Source: Lobulomyces angularis
Taxonomy: Eukaryota; Chytridiomycota; Chytridiomycetes; Lobulomycetales; Lobulomycetaceae
Direction: 5' to 3'
DNA length: 49,603 nt
Assembly: GCA_027604685.1 (NCBI GenBank)
Contig: JADHYX010000143.1
Location: 1-49,603 of the forward strand
Positions 9,565-22,557 of the stretch are shown piece after piece. The notes beneath the pieces are model-generated. The model worked only from the letters and a program-made list of their open reading frames with translations. It searched no databases and was not told the origin of the DNA. A program made the translations under genes and the position numbers. The number at the start of each line of letters is the position of its first letter. The stretch's first letter is position 1.

Positions 9565-12500
9565 ATGTTAATTAGAGGAATTCGATCTTTTGATCCGAAT
9601 GATACAAATGTTATAGGTAAAACAACCCAAAAAAGTTAATTTATGTAAATAATGAAGAATTTTATACACCACTGACATTAATTGTTGGGCATAATGGTAG
9701 TGGAAAAACTGTAATCATTAAATTTCATTGTAAAATATAGAATTCTAAAAAAAATTTTAAAAAATTTTTAGACAATCATTGAATGTTTAAAGTATGCTAC
9801 AACTGGTGAAGATTACAAAATTAAAGCATCTCATTATTATTTCCAAAGGTGATTTACCACCTAATAGCAAAAATGGCGCGTTTATTCATGATCCAAAAAT
9901 TGCACATGAAACAGAAGTTTTGGCCCAAATTAAACTTAGATTCAGAAACATTAATGGCCAAGAAATGGTAGTTACAAGGAGCATGTCGCTTACTCAAAAA
10001 AAAGGAGGGGTTACTCAAAAAACTCTGGAAGGATTGTTAGTTCACAAAGACGATCGTGGAGGGGTAATTACTATTTACATTTCTTTATTTAATTAGAGTA
10101 TTTAGACTTCCAGCTTTAGTAGTAAATGCGGCGAATTGGATGCTGAACTTTCTAACAACCTTGGAGTTTCTAAGGCAATTTTGGAAAATGTTATATTTTG
10201 TCATCAAGAAGATTCTCTGTGGCCTCTCTCTGAACCATCAGTATTAAAAAAAAAATTTGATGAAATCTTTGCCAGCACAAGGTAACGAACACTAAATTTT
10301 TGCAATTTAAAAAATTTCAGATATACGAAAGTACTTGATAACATTAAGTCTATAAGGAAAGAGCAGAATATTCAATTCAAAGTTGATGAGGCTAGTTTGG
10401 TTCATTTGAAGTCTGACAAAGAAAAAGCTGCCAAAGTAACTTTCTTACTTCAAAAAAAATCTTTTAAACATTAAAACACAACTATTTTCCAGATTAGAAA
10501 TCAATGTAAGCGTACAAACTCCCAAATCAAGGTTGCCAGAGAAAGAATAGAAAAATTGGAAGAAGTTGGCATTGACGAAGTACAGAAACAAATGTCTGAA
10601 ATTTTCGAAGCACAGCAAACATTTGGGCAATTGAAAAACAGAAAGGTTGAACTGGAAAATGAAATGGAGCGTGTACAAAAAAATATAGAAAATATAACAG
10701 CATACCTTGACGGAAAAGAGTCTGATGAAAGTGACGAAATACTACAGAAAAAGTTAGATGCTTCGTATCAGAATATGAATGAAAATACTTCCAAAATTTC
10801 AAACTTGGACAATCAAAATAAAAAGATTTCTGCAGAAATTTCCAGCTGTGAAGAAAAATTATCAGAAAAGCGACTACATGAAGGAAAACTTTTGGCAGAA
10901 AAAGAGGTGTGTTTATTATTTATCTTCTGCTTATAATAGTAGGCACAAGAGAGAAGAATTGTGGATAGATCAAGTTTAATTGTTGAACTGTCCAGAAAAC
11001 ACAATTTTTTAGGATTTAATGGTATATTAAATCCTTAAATTATTTTAAATTTCCGAAATTCAGATGCTGAATTTATCACAGTGGATGACTTTGAAAAGTT
11101 TATGGAAAGGTTGAAAGCAGAAATAAAAGACAAATCGGAGGCGCATGAATCTATTACAGTAAGTATGGTGCGTTAAATATTATATTAAAGGTTTTAGCGC
11201 CTAATGAAAGAAGCTGAAAATAAATTATTGGAAGAATTGCAGAAGTTGAAGTCAAATTACGCCAAATTTGAAGAATCTAAAAAAAATAATAAAAAATTTA
11301 TAGTATATAAACTAAGCATTTTATTGTAATTATTGTTGTTTCTTTGTCTTTTAGGATATTAGCAAGCAAAAAACGAATGAATACACCCTTAAAATCAAAA
11401 AAATACAAGTTACGCAACACGATATTGATGACATGGAACAGAAATTAGCTCAAGAGGTAGTAACGCTTTTTTTTTTTTATACTTTGTAATTTTTTAGGAA
11501 CGAAATTTACAACTTTTCATGGAATCATTTTCACAATTCGATAATGAAGCCAAATCAAAAAAACTCCAGAATGAATTAGCCGAAATTGAATGGAAATCCA
11601 ATGAAATTAGTGGAAGATTAGGATTGTTGAATTTACAAGTTGAAAGTCGAGCTAAGATTAATTTGAAAAAGGCTGAAAGGGATGGAAAAGAGTCTAACTT
11701 AAAAAGGAGGTAAAGATGTTACAATAGTTTTTTAATATGTTTTTTCAGTCTTCACGACGCAGAGAATGAATTTGTTGCATTGCTGGGTCATATGCCCTCA
11801 CTTAACGAGATTGAACGAGAACTGGAATTGAAGCTAAGGTAAAATATATCCAAAAAATTTGAATTAATATAATTTTTTAGAGAAAAAGAAGCTTTTCTTA
11901 AACGTGAAGAGGATGCACTACATATTGCTAATAAGGAATTAAGTGGATACGAAACTAGAATTTCAATGGCCAAATCTAATTTACAAAAAAGCCGGGCGAC
12001 TTTGATAGAAAGGAAGTCATTGATTTCACAAAACTGTGAAGACGGAGATTATCTTGCTGCTAAGGCGAAAGCCAGTAAAGAAGTTGATGAAAAAAAAGAG
12101 TAATTCGTTTGATTGCTCAATTAGTTAACATTAAATTTTTTTTTTCAAGAGTTCTCATGCAACTGATGTCAGCAACAGCAATGTATCGCAAATTTTTGAT
12201 GAAATTTGAAGGTAAAAAGGAATGTCCACTGTGCAATAGATGTTTTGAATTGGAAAACGATAATATCAACTTTAGAAACATGGTATCCCATTTCTTAGAA
12301 TAATTCTCTAAAAAAATAAGTTAAAAAATATATTAGCATCAATTCCTGCGAACATTAAAATTAGTGAATTGGCTCTGGAAACAGCCGTTGAAAAAAATAA
12401 AACTATCGGCGGTCTGCAGACTGGTAATCAATTATAAATGTATTTTTTTTTTCTAACAGAAGGAAGCTTGGGACGACATTGAAAGGATTTTGATAGAAAT

Positions 12501-14595
12501 AACGGAAACAGAGAAAAGATTAATTGATAACGAAGCCAGTAAAGCTTTAAAGGAAAATTGCATTCTTGATGTAAGTTCTCTTAGATATTTTGACAGCTAA
12601 AAAAAAAAAAAAGATGAATAACGAAATTTCATTAGTGCAAGCAGAATTACAAGAAATTAAAAACTTAAGCGCTAAAGCTAAAGAGTTTTGCAGGCTCGAC
12701 CGTGACCTAAAAAACATAAATAACGAGTTAAAAAAGTTGGTAGATGAATTAGCAAACGATGATAACAGCATTAGTGGAGAATCTGTTGAAGAAGCTCAGC
12801 ATCAACTTGATTTAAATAATAAAAAATGGTAATTTTAGTTCAAAAATATTCTAAAAACTATTCTGGTAGTTCCGAAATTAGAAGGGATATAGATAAATTA
12901 AATTTAGAATCTAGAAATAAACAGAGCAGTTTAGTTCAACTAGAGCAAAAAGTGCGCAATTTAAAAGAAGACACTCAAAATTTGAAGTTTGAATTTAAAG
13001 AAGTTGAACGATTGAAAAAAGGTTTGGAGGAGGTTAAAGTTGAATCAGAAAAGTCTTTTAAAGAAAATGAAAAAATTGAACAGGCGCTTTTTGAACTATC
13101 GCCAAGAATTAATCAAACTGAAGAAGTATTTAATTTATACTCTCGATCTTTTTCATGGCTTTTTTAGGAATTAACCATGCTTCGTTCCAAATCCAGTAGG
13201 GACGATAGAGAGGCACTGATGGCACTTAATAACTTACAGCAATCTGAAAACCAAATAAATTCGGTACAACGCGATATAGTTAGGTAAAGGAATATAAATT
13301 TTCCTTTAATGCTTATTTCGCAATAGATATATCAATTCTGGAGGGGATGAACTTTTTAAAAGCTGTCAATTGGAGCTGGAATCGCTTCAACAGAAACATA
13401 AACTTTTACAAAATTCTCGAAATAAAGTTATTGATAATATCGCTGCAATAAATCAGGAGGTCAATAGAATTGAACTTATTAGAGAAACATTAAAAAAAAA
13501 CTTGGAACTACGTCAGCAAAAAAAAAATTTTAAAGAAACTGAAGCCGAGGTAAAAAATTTGGAAGATAGTTTAAAATCGTATGACACTGATAACTTAAAT
13601 GAGAAATATAAGCGATTGAAAAAAAAGCATGAATCTTTAGTTGATGAGGTAACTTACATATTATTTGTTAGTTTTAGAGTCTGACCAATGTATACTCGCT
13701 TACAGCGGGCTGGGTTAGTTGGTGAGTTAAAGCAGCTTGAAGATCAGTTGAAAAGAATGGAATTGGAATTAGAGAACGATTATAAAGACATAGATCAGAA
13801 ATTTCATGATCATAATGTAAAACTAAAAATGGATACTTTAGCGAATGCTGATTTAGAAAGATACGCAAAAGCCCTTGACGGGTAACATTTTTTACAGTTG
13901 TTTTAAACTTTTTTTGTAGTGCAATAATGAAGTACCATTCCCTAAAAATGGAGGAAATCAATAAAATTATTAAAGAGCTGTGGGGAAATACCTATCAAGG
14001 ACTTGGTATGGGTTTATGAAAAACTTTTGAATTAACTTATTTTTTTAGATATTGATACAGTAGAAATTCGAGCAGATAACGAAAATACAAAAGGTGGTAG
14101 ATCATATAATTATCGTGTAGTCATGATCAAAAGAGATACTGAATTGGATATGAGAGGTAGATGCTCGGCTGGACAGAAGGTTTTAGCTTCACTGATTATT
14201 AGATTAACACTAGCAGAAACGTTTGGTTTAAACTGTGGAATTTTGTAAGAAAATTTTATTTACTGAGAAAAAATTTAATCTAATCTAATCTTTTCAATAG
14301 AGCTTTAGATGAACCTACTACGAATCTTGATAAAGTATAATGATTTGGAAACAATTTTCTTTTACAGTTTTTTTTTAAGACAAATATTGAAAGTTTAGCT
14401 GTATCCCTTGGAAGAATCATTGCCACTAGGAGACAACAAAGCAACTTCCAGTTAGTGATTATTACTCATGATGAAGAATTTCTGCAGGCTCTTGGAAAAA
14501 CTGGTAAGTTTTTAAAATTCAGTTAAGCAAAATTTTTTCTTTTTTTTTTAGAATTTGCTGATTATTATTTTAGAGTCTTTAAGGATGAACAGTAA
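9565..14595 (+). CDS. RAD50: DNA double-strand-break repair ATPase RAD50
   Basis: A large gene with about twenty short introns. It starts [19 protein letters not shown], then Walker A ([19 protein letters not shown]), [19 protein letters not shown], and the Q-loop block [21 protein letters not shown] very long coiled coil follows, interrupted by the zinc hook CPLC (about 12224-12235, in [11 protein letters not shown]), then a return coiled coil. The C-terminal ATPase half has ABC signature [20 protein letters not shown], Walker [12 protein letters not shown], and the switch histidine in [17 protein letters not shown]50 forms the MRE11-RAD50-NBS1/XRS2 complex that tethers and processes broken DNA ends. 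Every catalytic and hook residue looks intact. The ATPase lobe at each end and the CxxC at mid-protein fit the usual length of about 1300 residues. Confidence 0.96.
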
Positions 14596-14834
14596 TAAAA
14601 GAAAAAAAAAAAAGATTTTTATATTTATTTTCTTTCAAGCGGACTTTCTCAGATCGAAAGAGAGGCTATCGTAAAAAGAATTCTATAATCCATTGACTAC
14701 ATTGTTGTTATTAAAAAAGAAAAAAAGAGTTTTTTTTATTATTAAACTAATTTATTTTTCATTCCATATAATCTTTTCTTTACATATAAAAAAAAAATTT
14801 CTTGCCCAAGGATATTTCTTTATTCAATTAATTT

Positions 14835-17798
14835 TCAACTTTCATATATACTGGCATATCTTCCCAAAGCCCAGATGCAAAAATGAAATTTATATAAAGG
14901 ATAACTAATCATGCAATTCTAAAAATGTAAAAAAAAATAAAAAAAATAAAAAAGATTGGTTTTTAATCTATACTTTATTAAAAACTCCCTCTATGCTTTC
15001 TTGGCGCCATTCACCATTTGGTTTTTGCCTATCCATAATTAGCTGATAAAAGAAAATTAAAAAATAATAATTTTGTTTAAGCAAAAACCTGAACTCCTCT
15101 ACGAATGATATCTTTGTTTGGATATTTAGCAGCCATTAAAGCTAAAACTGCCCATGCTGTATTTACTACTTGCGATTTTTCATGATTTACCCATTCCCCT
15201 AGTTCACATGCCTACTTCGAAAAAAACTTGGTAAGCTTAAAATGAAGTTTTCCAAATCCTTCACCTTATACTTTTCTCCCCATCCGCCATCATTCATTTG
15301 CTTTGAAACAATAAAGTCGCAAGCTCGTTTAACAGAATCGCTGTTAGAATAAAATTCACCAGCACTAGCTAAACTTTCTATTCCGAAAAAACATGCATAC
15401 GTGTAACATATCGCCCAACTTCCAAACCAACTTCCATCTATATTTTGTGAATTTTTTATATAACGGATTGCTTTTCCTATTACGAAACTGGGATTAAGGA
15501 GCAGTTAATAAAGATTAAGGTGTTATTTATCAATTTACTTAATTTCGTCCGCTCTATGTTTGGGAAATTTTTGTTTAAACTTTGAAAGTCCTAATAACAC
15601 GGCAGTAGTACATTCTGGATATGAATATTCAATCATTATATTTCCTTTTCAAAAAATTAATAAAAAAATATATCAATGCACTGTTAATTAATACCAAATA
15701 CTTCAGCAGGATTCAACCACTCTAACCATTGGTAGCCCCTAATAAGTTCATAGCTAGCAAAACCGCCATCTGCATTTTGCATGGAAAGTAAGACATTAAC
15801 CGCATCTTCCATCCTCTTTTCACTGATCAACTTTGGAGTATAACTGGTATACATCATACAACGAATTTATTTTGAAAAAAAAAATCTAAAAGATACCTCA
15901 AATTTTGTAGCATGATAACGGCTTTTAAACCTTCAGCAGTACAATCGGAGACAGTATATGATTGAGTTTTTGTTGAAAAAGGCCAAGCACCTTTTGAAAT
16001 ATGTCGATAATATTTTTCATGATCATTCATATTTTCTTGAATCTCAAAAAAATTATTATTAAGAAAAATTATTTATTTTTGTACTTGAGTGATATTGAGA
16101 AATTGTAAAGCTTTTAAAACATTTTTTTCAAACTCTTTCTCGTTTGACAATCCTAAAAAAAAAATTATTTTTTCCAGAGCCGCAAAAATTACCAGATTCA
16201 ACTAACGCTTGACATGTGAAGGCGGTATCCCATAATTGAGAACCATTCGTACCATTCATTCTCATACCATCATTAGCCATCCACAAAAAATCATTATTTC
16301 TTTCCAAATGTTTTTTAAAGGCAACGGATTCTGGTCCATCTACCAGCCAAGAAACAAGCATGTTCATTACCTTATTGACTGGTCCCAAGCATGCATAATC
16401 AGTGTTCAAATCTTCTTGTCTGATGTGCTCTAAGGCAACTTTCTGTGCTCTTTCTCTAATCCAACTATTAGGTAACTGCTCATAAATTGACAACGCCGCT
16501 ACATTAATAAGAAATATTTTTAAAATTTTGCATTGCAAAACTAAAGTATTTACCAAAGCAAAAGTCATGAAGAACTGTATGTGGTGAGTACAGATCCACT
16601 TTTGCGCAATTATTTTTTTGGCTTGGCCAATAAATATCGAAATAATCCTCAACATACAATTCCTTTTTTTTTTGTAAATAATTATAAAAGAAACTTAAAT
16701 TATACCGATCTTAATTGCTGTATTAATTTATTTTCTTTGGCTTTAAATTTAGCACAATAAAGATAACCCATGGGAAGGTAGACTTGCCTTGTATGAATCC
16801 ACATTTTTGCAGGATGTATTGGGGTGATGTATGGTAAAAGCCTAAAAATAACATAAGTAAAGCAATACTAATGCATACCAAGGTTCAGTTGGGACAGGAT
16901 TCATACCTTCCCATTCATAACAATTCAAAATTGCTAACCAAAACTTTCCCCAAGAAGGAATTCCAACTGCTCCCCCCAGTCTGTGAAGGGTGGCTCTAGC
17001 TTTCTGGCACACTGGATCTTCAGCATCAGTACCGAGTAATCGTAAAGCCACATAATTTAATGCAGTGCCAAAAACTGTAGAAACTCCTTCAATATGACTA
17101 AAATAAAAATATGAAAATAAGGTGACATGCGTAATAAATTTAATTATGTACATTCCAAATCCGCCATCCTCTCTATTAGCTCTATTTTTTAAATATCTAA
17201 TTATTTCCTTTTGATATCCTGCTGGGTAACTAACAACAAAAAATACAATGAAAGGAAGGAAAGAATAAAAAAAGAAAATTTATATTAAATCCGAAAATAG
17301 AATTTTTTACTTACGGCGAATTTGTAACATACATAGCAATGACATATCCAGGCAACAAGAACATTGGACCACCGTACTCACCCGCCCAGTGCCCATCATC
17401 AGTTTGCAGTTTGGAAAAAAATTTGAAACCAATTCTTGCACATTCTTTTGCAGTCAGACAATCATTTTTTTTCAGTGAAGTGTCATCTTTCAGAATTCCT
17501 AGCCAATATTTATCACACTCCGTCTGGGGCCAATTTTTTTCCTCTTCAATACTCTGTAAGTAGTGCCAAGTTTGACGACCGTCTTCTACCTTAATTTGAT
17601 AAATAGAATTAAAAATTCAAGTGATTTTTGTTTTTTTAATTTACTACATTAAGGTTGAATATTTCTTTAAATATACACATTATAATGAAGACAAAGTGGA
17701 TAAAAGATTTATTGTAAAACATTATTACTTACTTTTAATCTCCACTTATGAAGATCCTCAGACTTATACAAAGTTTCCTCTTGCTGAAAAGATTTCAT
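14835..17798 (-). CDS. ERG7: Lanosterol synthase (oxidosqualene cyclase)
   Basis: A multi-exon gene starting [20 protein letters not shown] and then [12 protein letters not shown]. Family blocks: [20 protein letters not shown], then [76 protein letters not shown], the catalytic [14 protein letters not shown], and QW repeats such as NDGGWGEKY and [16 protein letters not shown]. The enzyme cyclises 2,3-oxidosqualene to lanosterol at the ER, the first committed step to sterols. The region before DCTAE ([16 protein letters not shown]) follows the fungal ERG7 pattern, not the DHGW pattern of cycloartenol synthases. The last exon (14835 up to about 14915) lies beyond an apparent stop after GVFNKV. 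It restores NCMISYP and IWALGRY, so the true C-terminus is complete. Confidence 0.94.
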
Positions 17799-18353
17799 AA
17801 TAAACAGAAAGAAACTAGTAAGGAGAAGCGAAAAATTTATTTCAATGTTTTATTCTGAATTAAAAATAAAAAATATATAATTATCCTAAATAAATTGACA
17901 TTGTGTGAGAACATTTAACTTTTTACGATATTTTTTGTTAAAAAATCAGCTCACAAATTTGCTCAAAAATTTGAATGATAGAAAAAAAAAATCAGGAAAA
18001 GTTTCCCTGGGTTATACTAGTGTTAAACTTGTTATTACTTAATTCTTTCAATATATGAACTTTTTAGAAGGGGGGTAATATGTTAAAAGTGGATCAGAAA
18101 GTAATTGTCACAAATAAATTAACTTTGAAACTTCACAGTAATTAGTGTTGAAGAAGTAATCTACTATTGAATATTTAAATCATCATATTCCTAGTAACCT
18201 TCAATTTTGTTGAAATGAAAATTAACGTATTATAGAGGGTTAAGTATTAAAAAAAAAAGTAGAAAGCAAACATTAAATTAAACAAAAACTGTCAAGATGG
18301 TTTCCAATGAAATACGTGAGTAGAGTTAATAATTTACAAAAATCAAAATTTCC
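17799..18353. other. Spacer between the lanosterol synthase and GLTP genes
   Basis: About 555 bp, A/T-rich, between two minus-strand genes. It should contain the ERG7 promoter and the GLTP 3' end. No open frame, repeat or structured element is convincing. Confidence 0.5.
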
Positions 18354-19281
18354 CTAAAATCCTTTATCATGCTTTCCAGCAGTGTAGAAGTCAGAAAGAA
18401 TTTTTACAATCTTTTCAAAAGCTGTTAACCATGTATTTAAGTCCTGCTTTACTTTGTCTTGGTTATCGCCTAATTTTGCATAGAAATCTTTCCTGTAAGG
18501 GCAGGCTTTCATTGCCATCTTTTAAAAACAAAAAGTTAAGAATAAAAAAACTACCAATGCTAAATTTACCGCGAACACTGGTTTTATAATAAAACTGTGG
18601 AACTTTGATAAAGTGACCTTATAAGCTTCCCCAAAACTAACTGTTAACTCTTCATCCGGTGAATCAACATTTCTCCTTAAACTATACAGGGAAAAAAATT
18701 TAATACTTAAATTATATTGTATACGCTTGTGAAGTAAACTCTAAACCTCTTTTTAACCATAATAAACCTTCCGTGGCAATTTTCTTTTTTTGATCCTGCT
18801 CTGACAAGACAATGGCTTGCAAAGTAGAGTTAGCAGGATTTTCTAAGAATTTAGTACGGATTTTCTAAAAGAAGAACCTGTGTTAAAAACAAAGAAGAGG
18901 TGGTTATCGAATGCCTACTGAGATGTTTCCAGTCATATCAGATTTAACCGGGCTAAAAGCAGTAGCGTTAATAACGTCTAAAGCAAAATAGATAAAATAT
19001 CAGAAAAGCAAAACATGGATTAAACAAACCAAAAAGTTTCAACTATAATTTTGTAAATAATAATATATAAAAGTTTAGTACTTCCTATGTTTTAAAATAA
19101 AAGAATAATTTTAAGTTGTTACCATAGATTCAGTAGCTTCTAGAAAAGTAAGTACATCAATCTCTCCAGAGGCACTTATTGTAACGTCAGTAAAATTTTT
19201 TGGCAAGTTGTCAAAAAAAGTTCTAAAGATGACTTAAGGGTTAAAAAAAAAAAATTATAATAACAAAAATTACTGAGACAT
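18354..19281 (-). CDS. GLTP: Glycolipid transfer protein (GLTP fold)
   Basis: Seven exons join in phase: 19274-19281, 19123-19222, 19030-19042, 18919-18977, 18725-18864, 18570-18681 and 18354-18518. They total 597 nt, or 198 residues, the normal family length. Blocks: MSQTFFDNLPKNF, FLEATESM-LKLFDVINATA, FSPVKSDMTGNISKIRTKF, LQAIVLSEQ, GLLWLKRGLEF, GEAYKVTLSKFHSFIIKPVF and MAMKACPYRKDFYAKLG. The headgroup pocket is visible: Asp and Asn of DMTGN, the following Lys, the Trp of LLWLKR and the His of KFHSF. This is the pattern of true glycolipid-binding members (GLTP/HET-C2) and not of the ceramide-1-phosphate type. The protein shuttles glycosphingolipids between membranes through the cytosol. 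The third exon is a 13-nt microexon, needed to keep the frame. Confidence 0.9.
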
Positions 19282-20077
19282 TTGAACTGTTTTAAAGTAT
19301 TAAAATTTTTTGCAAATGCTTGTTAATTGGTGATCAAAAAATTTTTTAATACCAAATGTTGCACAAATTATTAAATTGAGATCACAACAAAAATAAAAAT
19401 TTTAAATGTATATATAACAGCAAAATGTAAACTATTGCAAGTTAACTTAAAACTATGGCTCACTGTGGATCATCAACACTTAGTCTACGATCGGTCGTAA
19501 TAGTCACTTGTTTAATAACTGCATTAATATATTATCGGTTTATGCACAATATGTGCATGGAGTTAGATATATAAGAACAAAAATTGCGTTTGATGCATTG
19601 AACAAGATATCATAGAAGTTTATGTTACTACAAATTCATTATTAAACTCCTCAACAAACATCTTAATTTAAAGAAACATGGTTTAGATAATGAAATTATA
19701 TTTAAAGCTTCATCAAAGGATAACTGAAATATTACTCATATTCACATTGAGATATATCTGATAAAAATAACATTATTAACAAATTATACCAAGTCATATG
19801 ATAAAAAAAACTCTACAGAATATAGTATTATGAAATTATGCTTTATGATATACATTCTTATTCTGTTCTTATGGTGATAGCTTTATTGTAAATTTAATAA
19901 GTTACAAGACACTGTAAGATTCCTTACTCCACAGTTGTCATTTTCACTTGAAAAAGTATTAAAAAAAAGAAAACATTTGTGTAACTACTGTTAATCTAGC
20001 AGCTAAAAAATTTGTATTTTAACCAGCTTATCACTTTTTAAAAAAGAAATTCAGAATTTAAGTTCAAATAGATAATA
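19282..20077. other. Long spacer with a 39-codon ORF and small palindromes
   Basis: The widest clear gene gap, between the divergent GLTP and thiolase genes. A plus-strand frame of 39 codons runs 19455-19574, starts MAHCGSSTLSLRS and has one hydrophobic stretch (VVIVTCLITALIYY). It is less A/T-rich than its surroundings. Within it are two small inverted repeats: ATGCACA/TGTGCAT around 19542-19558, and TACGA/TCGTA around 19487-19500. No other feature is seen. Confidence 0.35.
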
Positions 20078-21615
20078 ATGAGCAAGAAGTTAGCAAAGGA
20101 TATTTTCATTGTTGCAGCAAAAAGAACCGCTTTTGGTAGTTTTGGTGGTAAACTTGCCCATTTGACTGCAAATGAACTGTAATAATCATTTATATTTATT
20201 TTTTTTACTATTGTTATCTTTTTTATTTTTTAATTGATCATCATGCATTTTTTTTTTAACCTCTTGTTATTTTTAGAGGTGGAATTGCTTCCTTAGCTGC
20301 AGTTAAACAGTTGCCAGAAGGGACTCCTGTAGAAGGCGTTATATATGGAAATGTCTGTCAAACATCCTCCGGTATATCTGTTCGACTTTTTTTTTTAACT
20401 TTTTTATTTTACACATTAAGATGCTGCATATCTAGCAAGACACGTTGGTCATAGAGCTGGATTGCCAATTACAACACCAGCTTTAACTGTTAACAGGTTA
20501 TGTGGCAGTGGATTTCAATCATTAATTAATGGAGCTCAGGAAATTTTATTGGGTGAGCACGAAACAGTTTTAACTGGTGGAACCGAAAGCATGTCGCAAG
20601 CACCGTATGCTTTAAGAAATGCCAGATTTGGTACAAGATATGGGGTCGATCAAAAGTTGGAAGATACATTAGCACACAGTCTAACTGATCAATTTCCTAA
20701 AAAAACTCCAATGGGAATCACTGCTGAAAATTTGGCTGCAAAATATAAAATTGGCAGATCTGAAGTTGATGCATACGCATTGCAATCTCAACAACGATGG
20801 GCAGTAGGTCAGTAAAATTCGGCAAATAGTAATAAACTCTAATATATCATATATAGCTCAAGAAGCCTTTAGATTTAAAGAAGAAATTACTCCAATTCAT
20901 ATCAAGGGTAAGAAAGGCACGGAAGTATTCGAAGTTGATGAATGCCCTCGGCCACAAACCACATTGGAAACTCTAGCAAAATTAAAGCCTGTTTTTATTA
21001 AGGATACTGGTGTAGTTACTGCAGGAAATGCTAGTGCAATTACTGGTTTAGCTTTCTATGCTTTTTTTTTTCTTTTAAATAATTTTTTACTATTAGATGG
21101 CGCTGCCTCCATAATTGTTTCAAGTGCTAGTGCAGTCAAATCCCATAATATTATACCTTTGGCCAGAATTGTTAGTTGGTTTTATTGTGGCGTCGAGCCC
21201 GAAATTATGGGAATAGGTATATTTAGGAAATAAAAATTTTTTAAAAAAAATTTTTTTTAAAAAATAGGACCAGTCCCAGCGATCAAAGGAGCACTTAAAA
21301 GGGCAGGTTTAACATTAAAGGACATGAGTTTAGTAGAAGTTAATGAAGCGTTTGGAGTTCAATACCTTGCAGTTGAAAAAGAACTTGGATTAGACCGTTC
21401 TATTACTAATACCAATGGGGGTGCTATTGCTTTAGGTAAATCTGTTACCATTTTATTTTTCAATTATTTTATTAGGACATCCGCTTGGAGCTTCTGGTAC
21501 AAGAATCATGGCACATTTAACTCACGAATTACACAGAACTGGAGGAAAATATGCTGTCGGTGCTGCCTGTATTGGTGGTGGACAAGGTATTGCTGTAGTA
21601 ATTGAAAGATGTTAG
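20078..21615 (+). CDS. ACAA2: Acetyl-CoA C-acyltransferase (3-ketoacyl-CoA thiolase, ACAA2 type)
   Basis: Starts [20 protein letters not shown] and runs through about seven exons. Signature blocks: the nucleophile in [90 protein letters not shown] and the second catalytic Cys in AACIGGGQG. The enzyme thiolytically cleaves 3-ketoacyl-CoA (or condenses acetyl-CoA) in mitochondrial beta-oxidation. The arrangement of blocks is closer to ACAA2 than to the cytosolic acetoacetyl-CoA thiolase. It ends VVIERC with no peroxisomal C-terminal tripeptide. As in animal ACAA2, there is no obvious cleaved presequence. It converges with EMC8 at its 3' end, 192 bp apart. Confidence 0.93.
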
Positions 21616-21807
21616 AGTATGTAACGATAAACATTGTTTTTAATTTAAATATGGGAACTACTAAAAGTTTACCATTCAGAGTAAAAATGATATTTTCTAA
21701 ACTAATTTAAAAAACTTGAATAGTAAATAATTAAAAATGTCTTCTTATTTACTACAGTTCACCACCAAACTTTGGTAAAATCTTAATATATTAATTTTTC
21801 GCAAACA

Positions 21808-22557
21808 TCAGTTTTTTAAGCTATTCTTTATAATATTATCTAACTTGTCATTTTTTAACCAAGGAATTGATATATCATCTAAATGTTGATCAAAATCACT
21901 AATTAATTCGTAAGTCTTGTCCTCAAGCAAATGTTTCGACAAAAGATTGTCGTTAAATTCCGATGACACTTTAATACTAGATTATTTAATTCATATAAAA
22001 AGAAATATTCAATTTAAAAAAATCATTACTTTTCTGTGTTTGGCTTCCAAACACCCTGAACTACAGAAAACGGTTGAAATACCGAAGATTTAGGCAGTTT
22101 TTTAAAATCAAGCTTAAAAAAAATTAAAGATAAACAAATTGTGAAATTTTAGGTTTAAAACCATAAGCAGAAGAGTATTTTCGTGATCATCTTTAACTTT
22201 CTGGGCTAATTTTGATACGATATTGGGTACTTGATTATCTTCTGTATTTTCATTTGCGAAATAAACACCTACAACCTTCTTACCACTTTTTTTACAGTAC
22301 AAGTCAATCTACAAAAAAAATGGAAACTATTTTAACAAATGAAAAAAAAAAAAATTTAAAAAAAATGAAACCTGTTCCAAAGCTAACTCGAATACAGAAG
22401 AAAGAGGTAAAACTGAATGTGAAATGGGAATGGAATCATTGATATTTGATAAATTTGAAAGTGAAGCTAGTAACACTCCAACTATTGGATTGTACACAAA
22501 TCTTGCAGAATTTAGTATTAATTTAAGGGCTGTTGCTGTTTCTAAACTAAAACTCAT
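21808..22557 (-). CDS. EMC8: ER membrane protein complex subunit 8/9
   Basis: Four exons. Starts MSFSLETATALKLILNSARF, then VYNPIVGVLL, the block IDSIPISHSVLPLSSVFELALEQ (quoted loosely) and IDLYCKKSGKKVVGVYFANE. Downstream are NTLLLMVLNLKF and the highly conserved C-terminal block LLEDKTYELISDFDQHLDD, ending NIIKNSLKN. These match EMC8/EMC9 (a catalytically dead MPN/JAMM-fold family), including the HLDDI-W motif near the end. EMC is an insertase for tail-anchored and multi-pass proteins at the ER; this subunit sits on its cytosolic cap. Budding yeast lacks EMC8/9, so its presence suits an early-diverging fungus or other opisthokont. The N-terminus is divergent from the next gene by only 126 bp. 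Confidence 0.85.

Noticed and set aside
13674..13961. 95-residue minus-strand frame
   Set aside because: Antisense to the RAD50 C-terminal coiled coil.
14693..14908. 71-residue plus-strand frame after RAD50
   Set aside because: Low-complexity Phe/Lys/Ile sequence overlapping the true last exon of the lanosterol synthase on the other strand.
14960..14990. Apparent stop of lanosterol synthase right after GVFNKV
   Set aside because: The TAG lies inside an intron (GTATAG donor). The next exon supplies the conserved NCMISYP and WALGRY end, so the gene is not truncated.
16128..16655. 175-residue minus-strand frame taken as a separate gene
   Set aside because: It contains a real lanosterol synthase exon with intron read-through at both ends.
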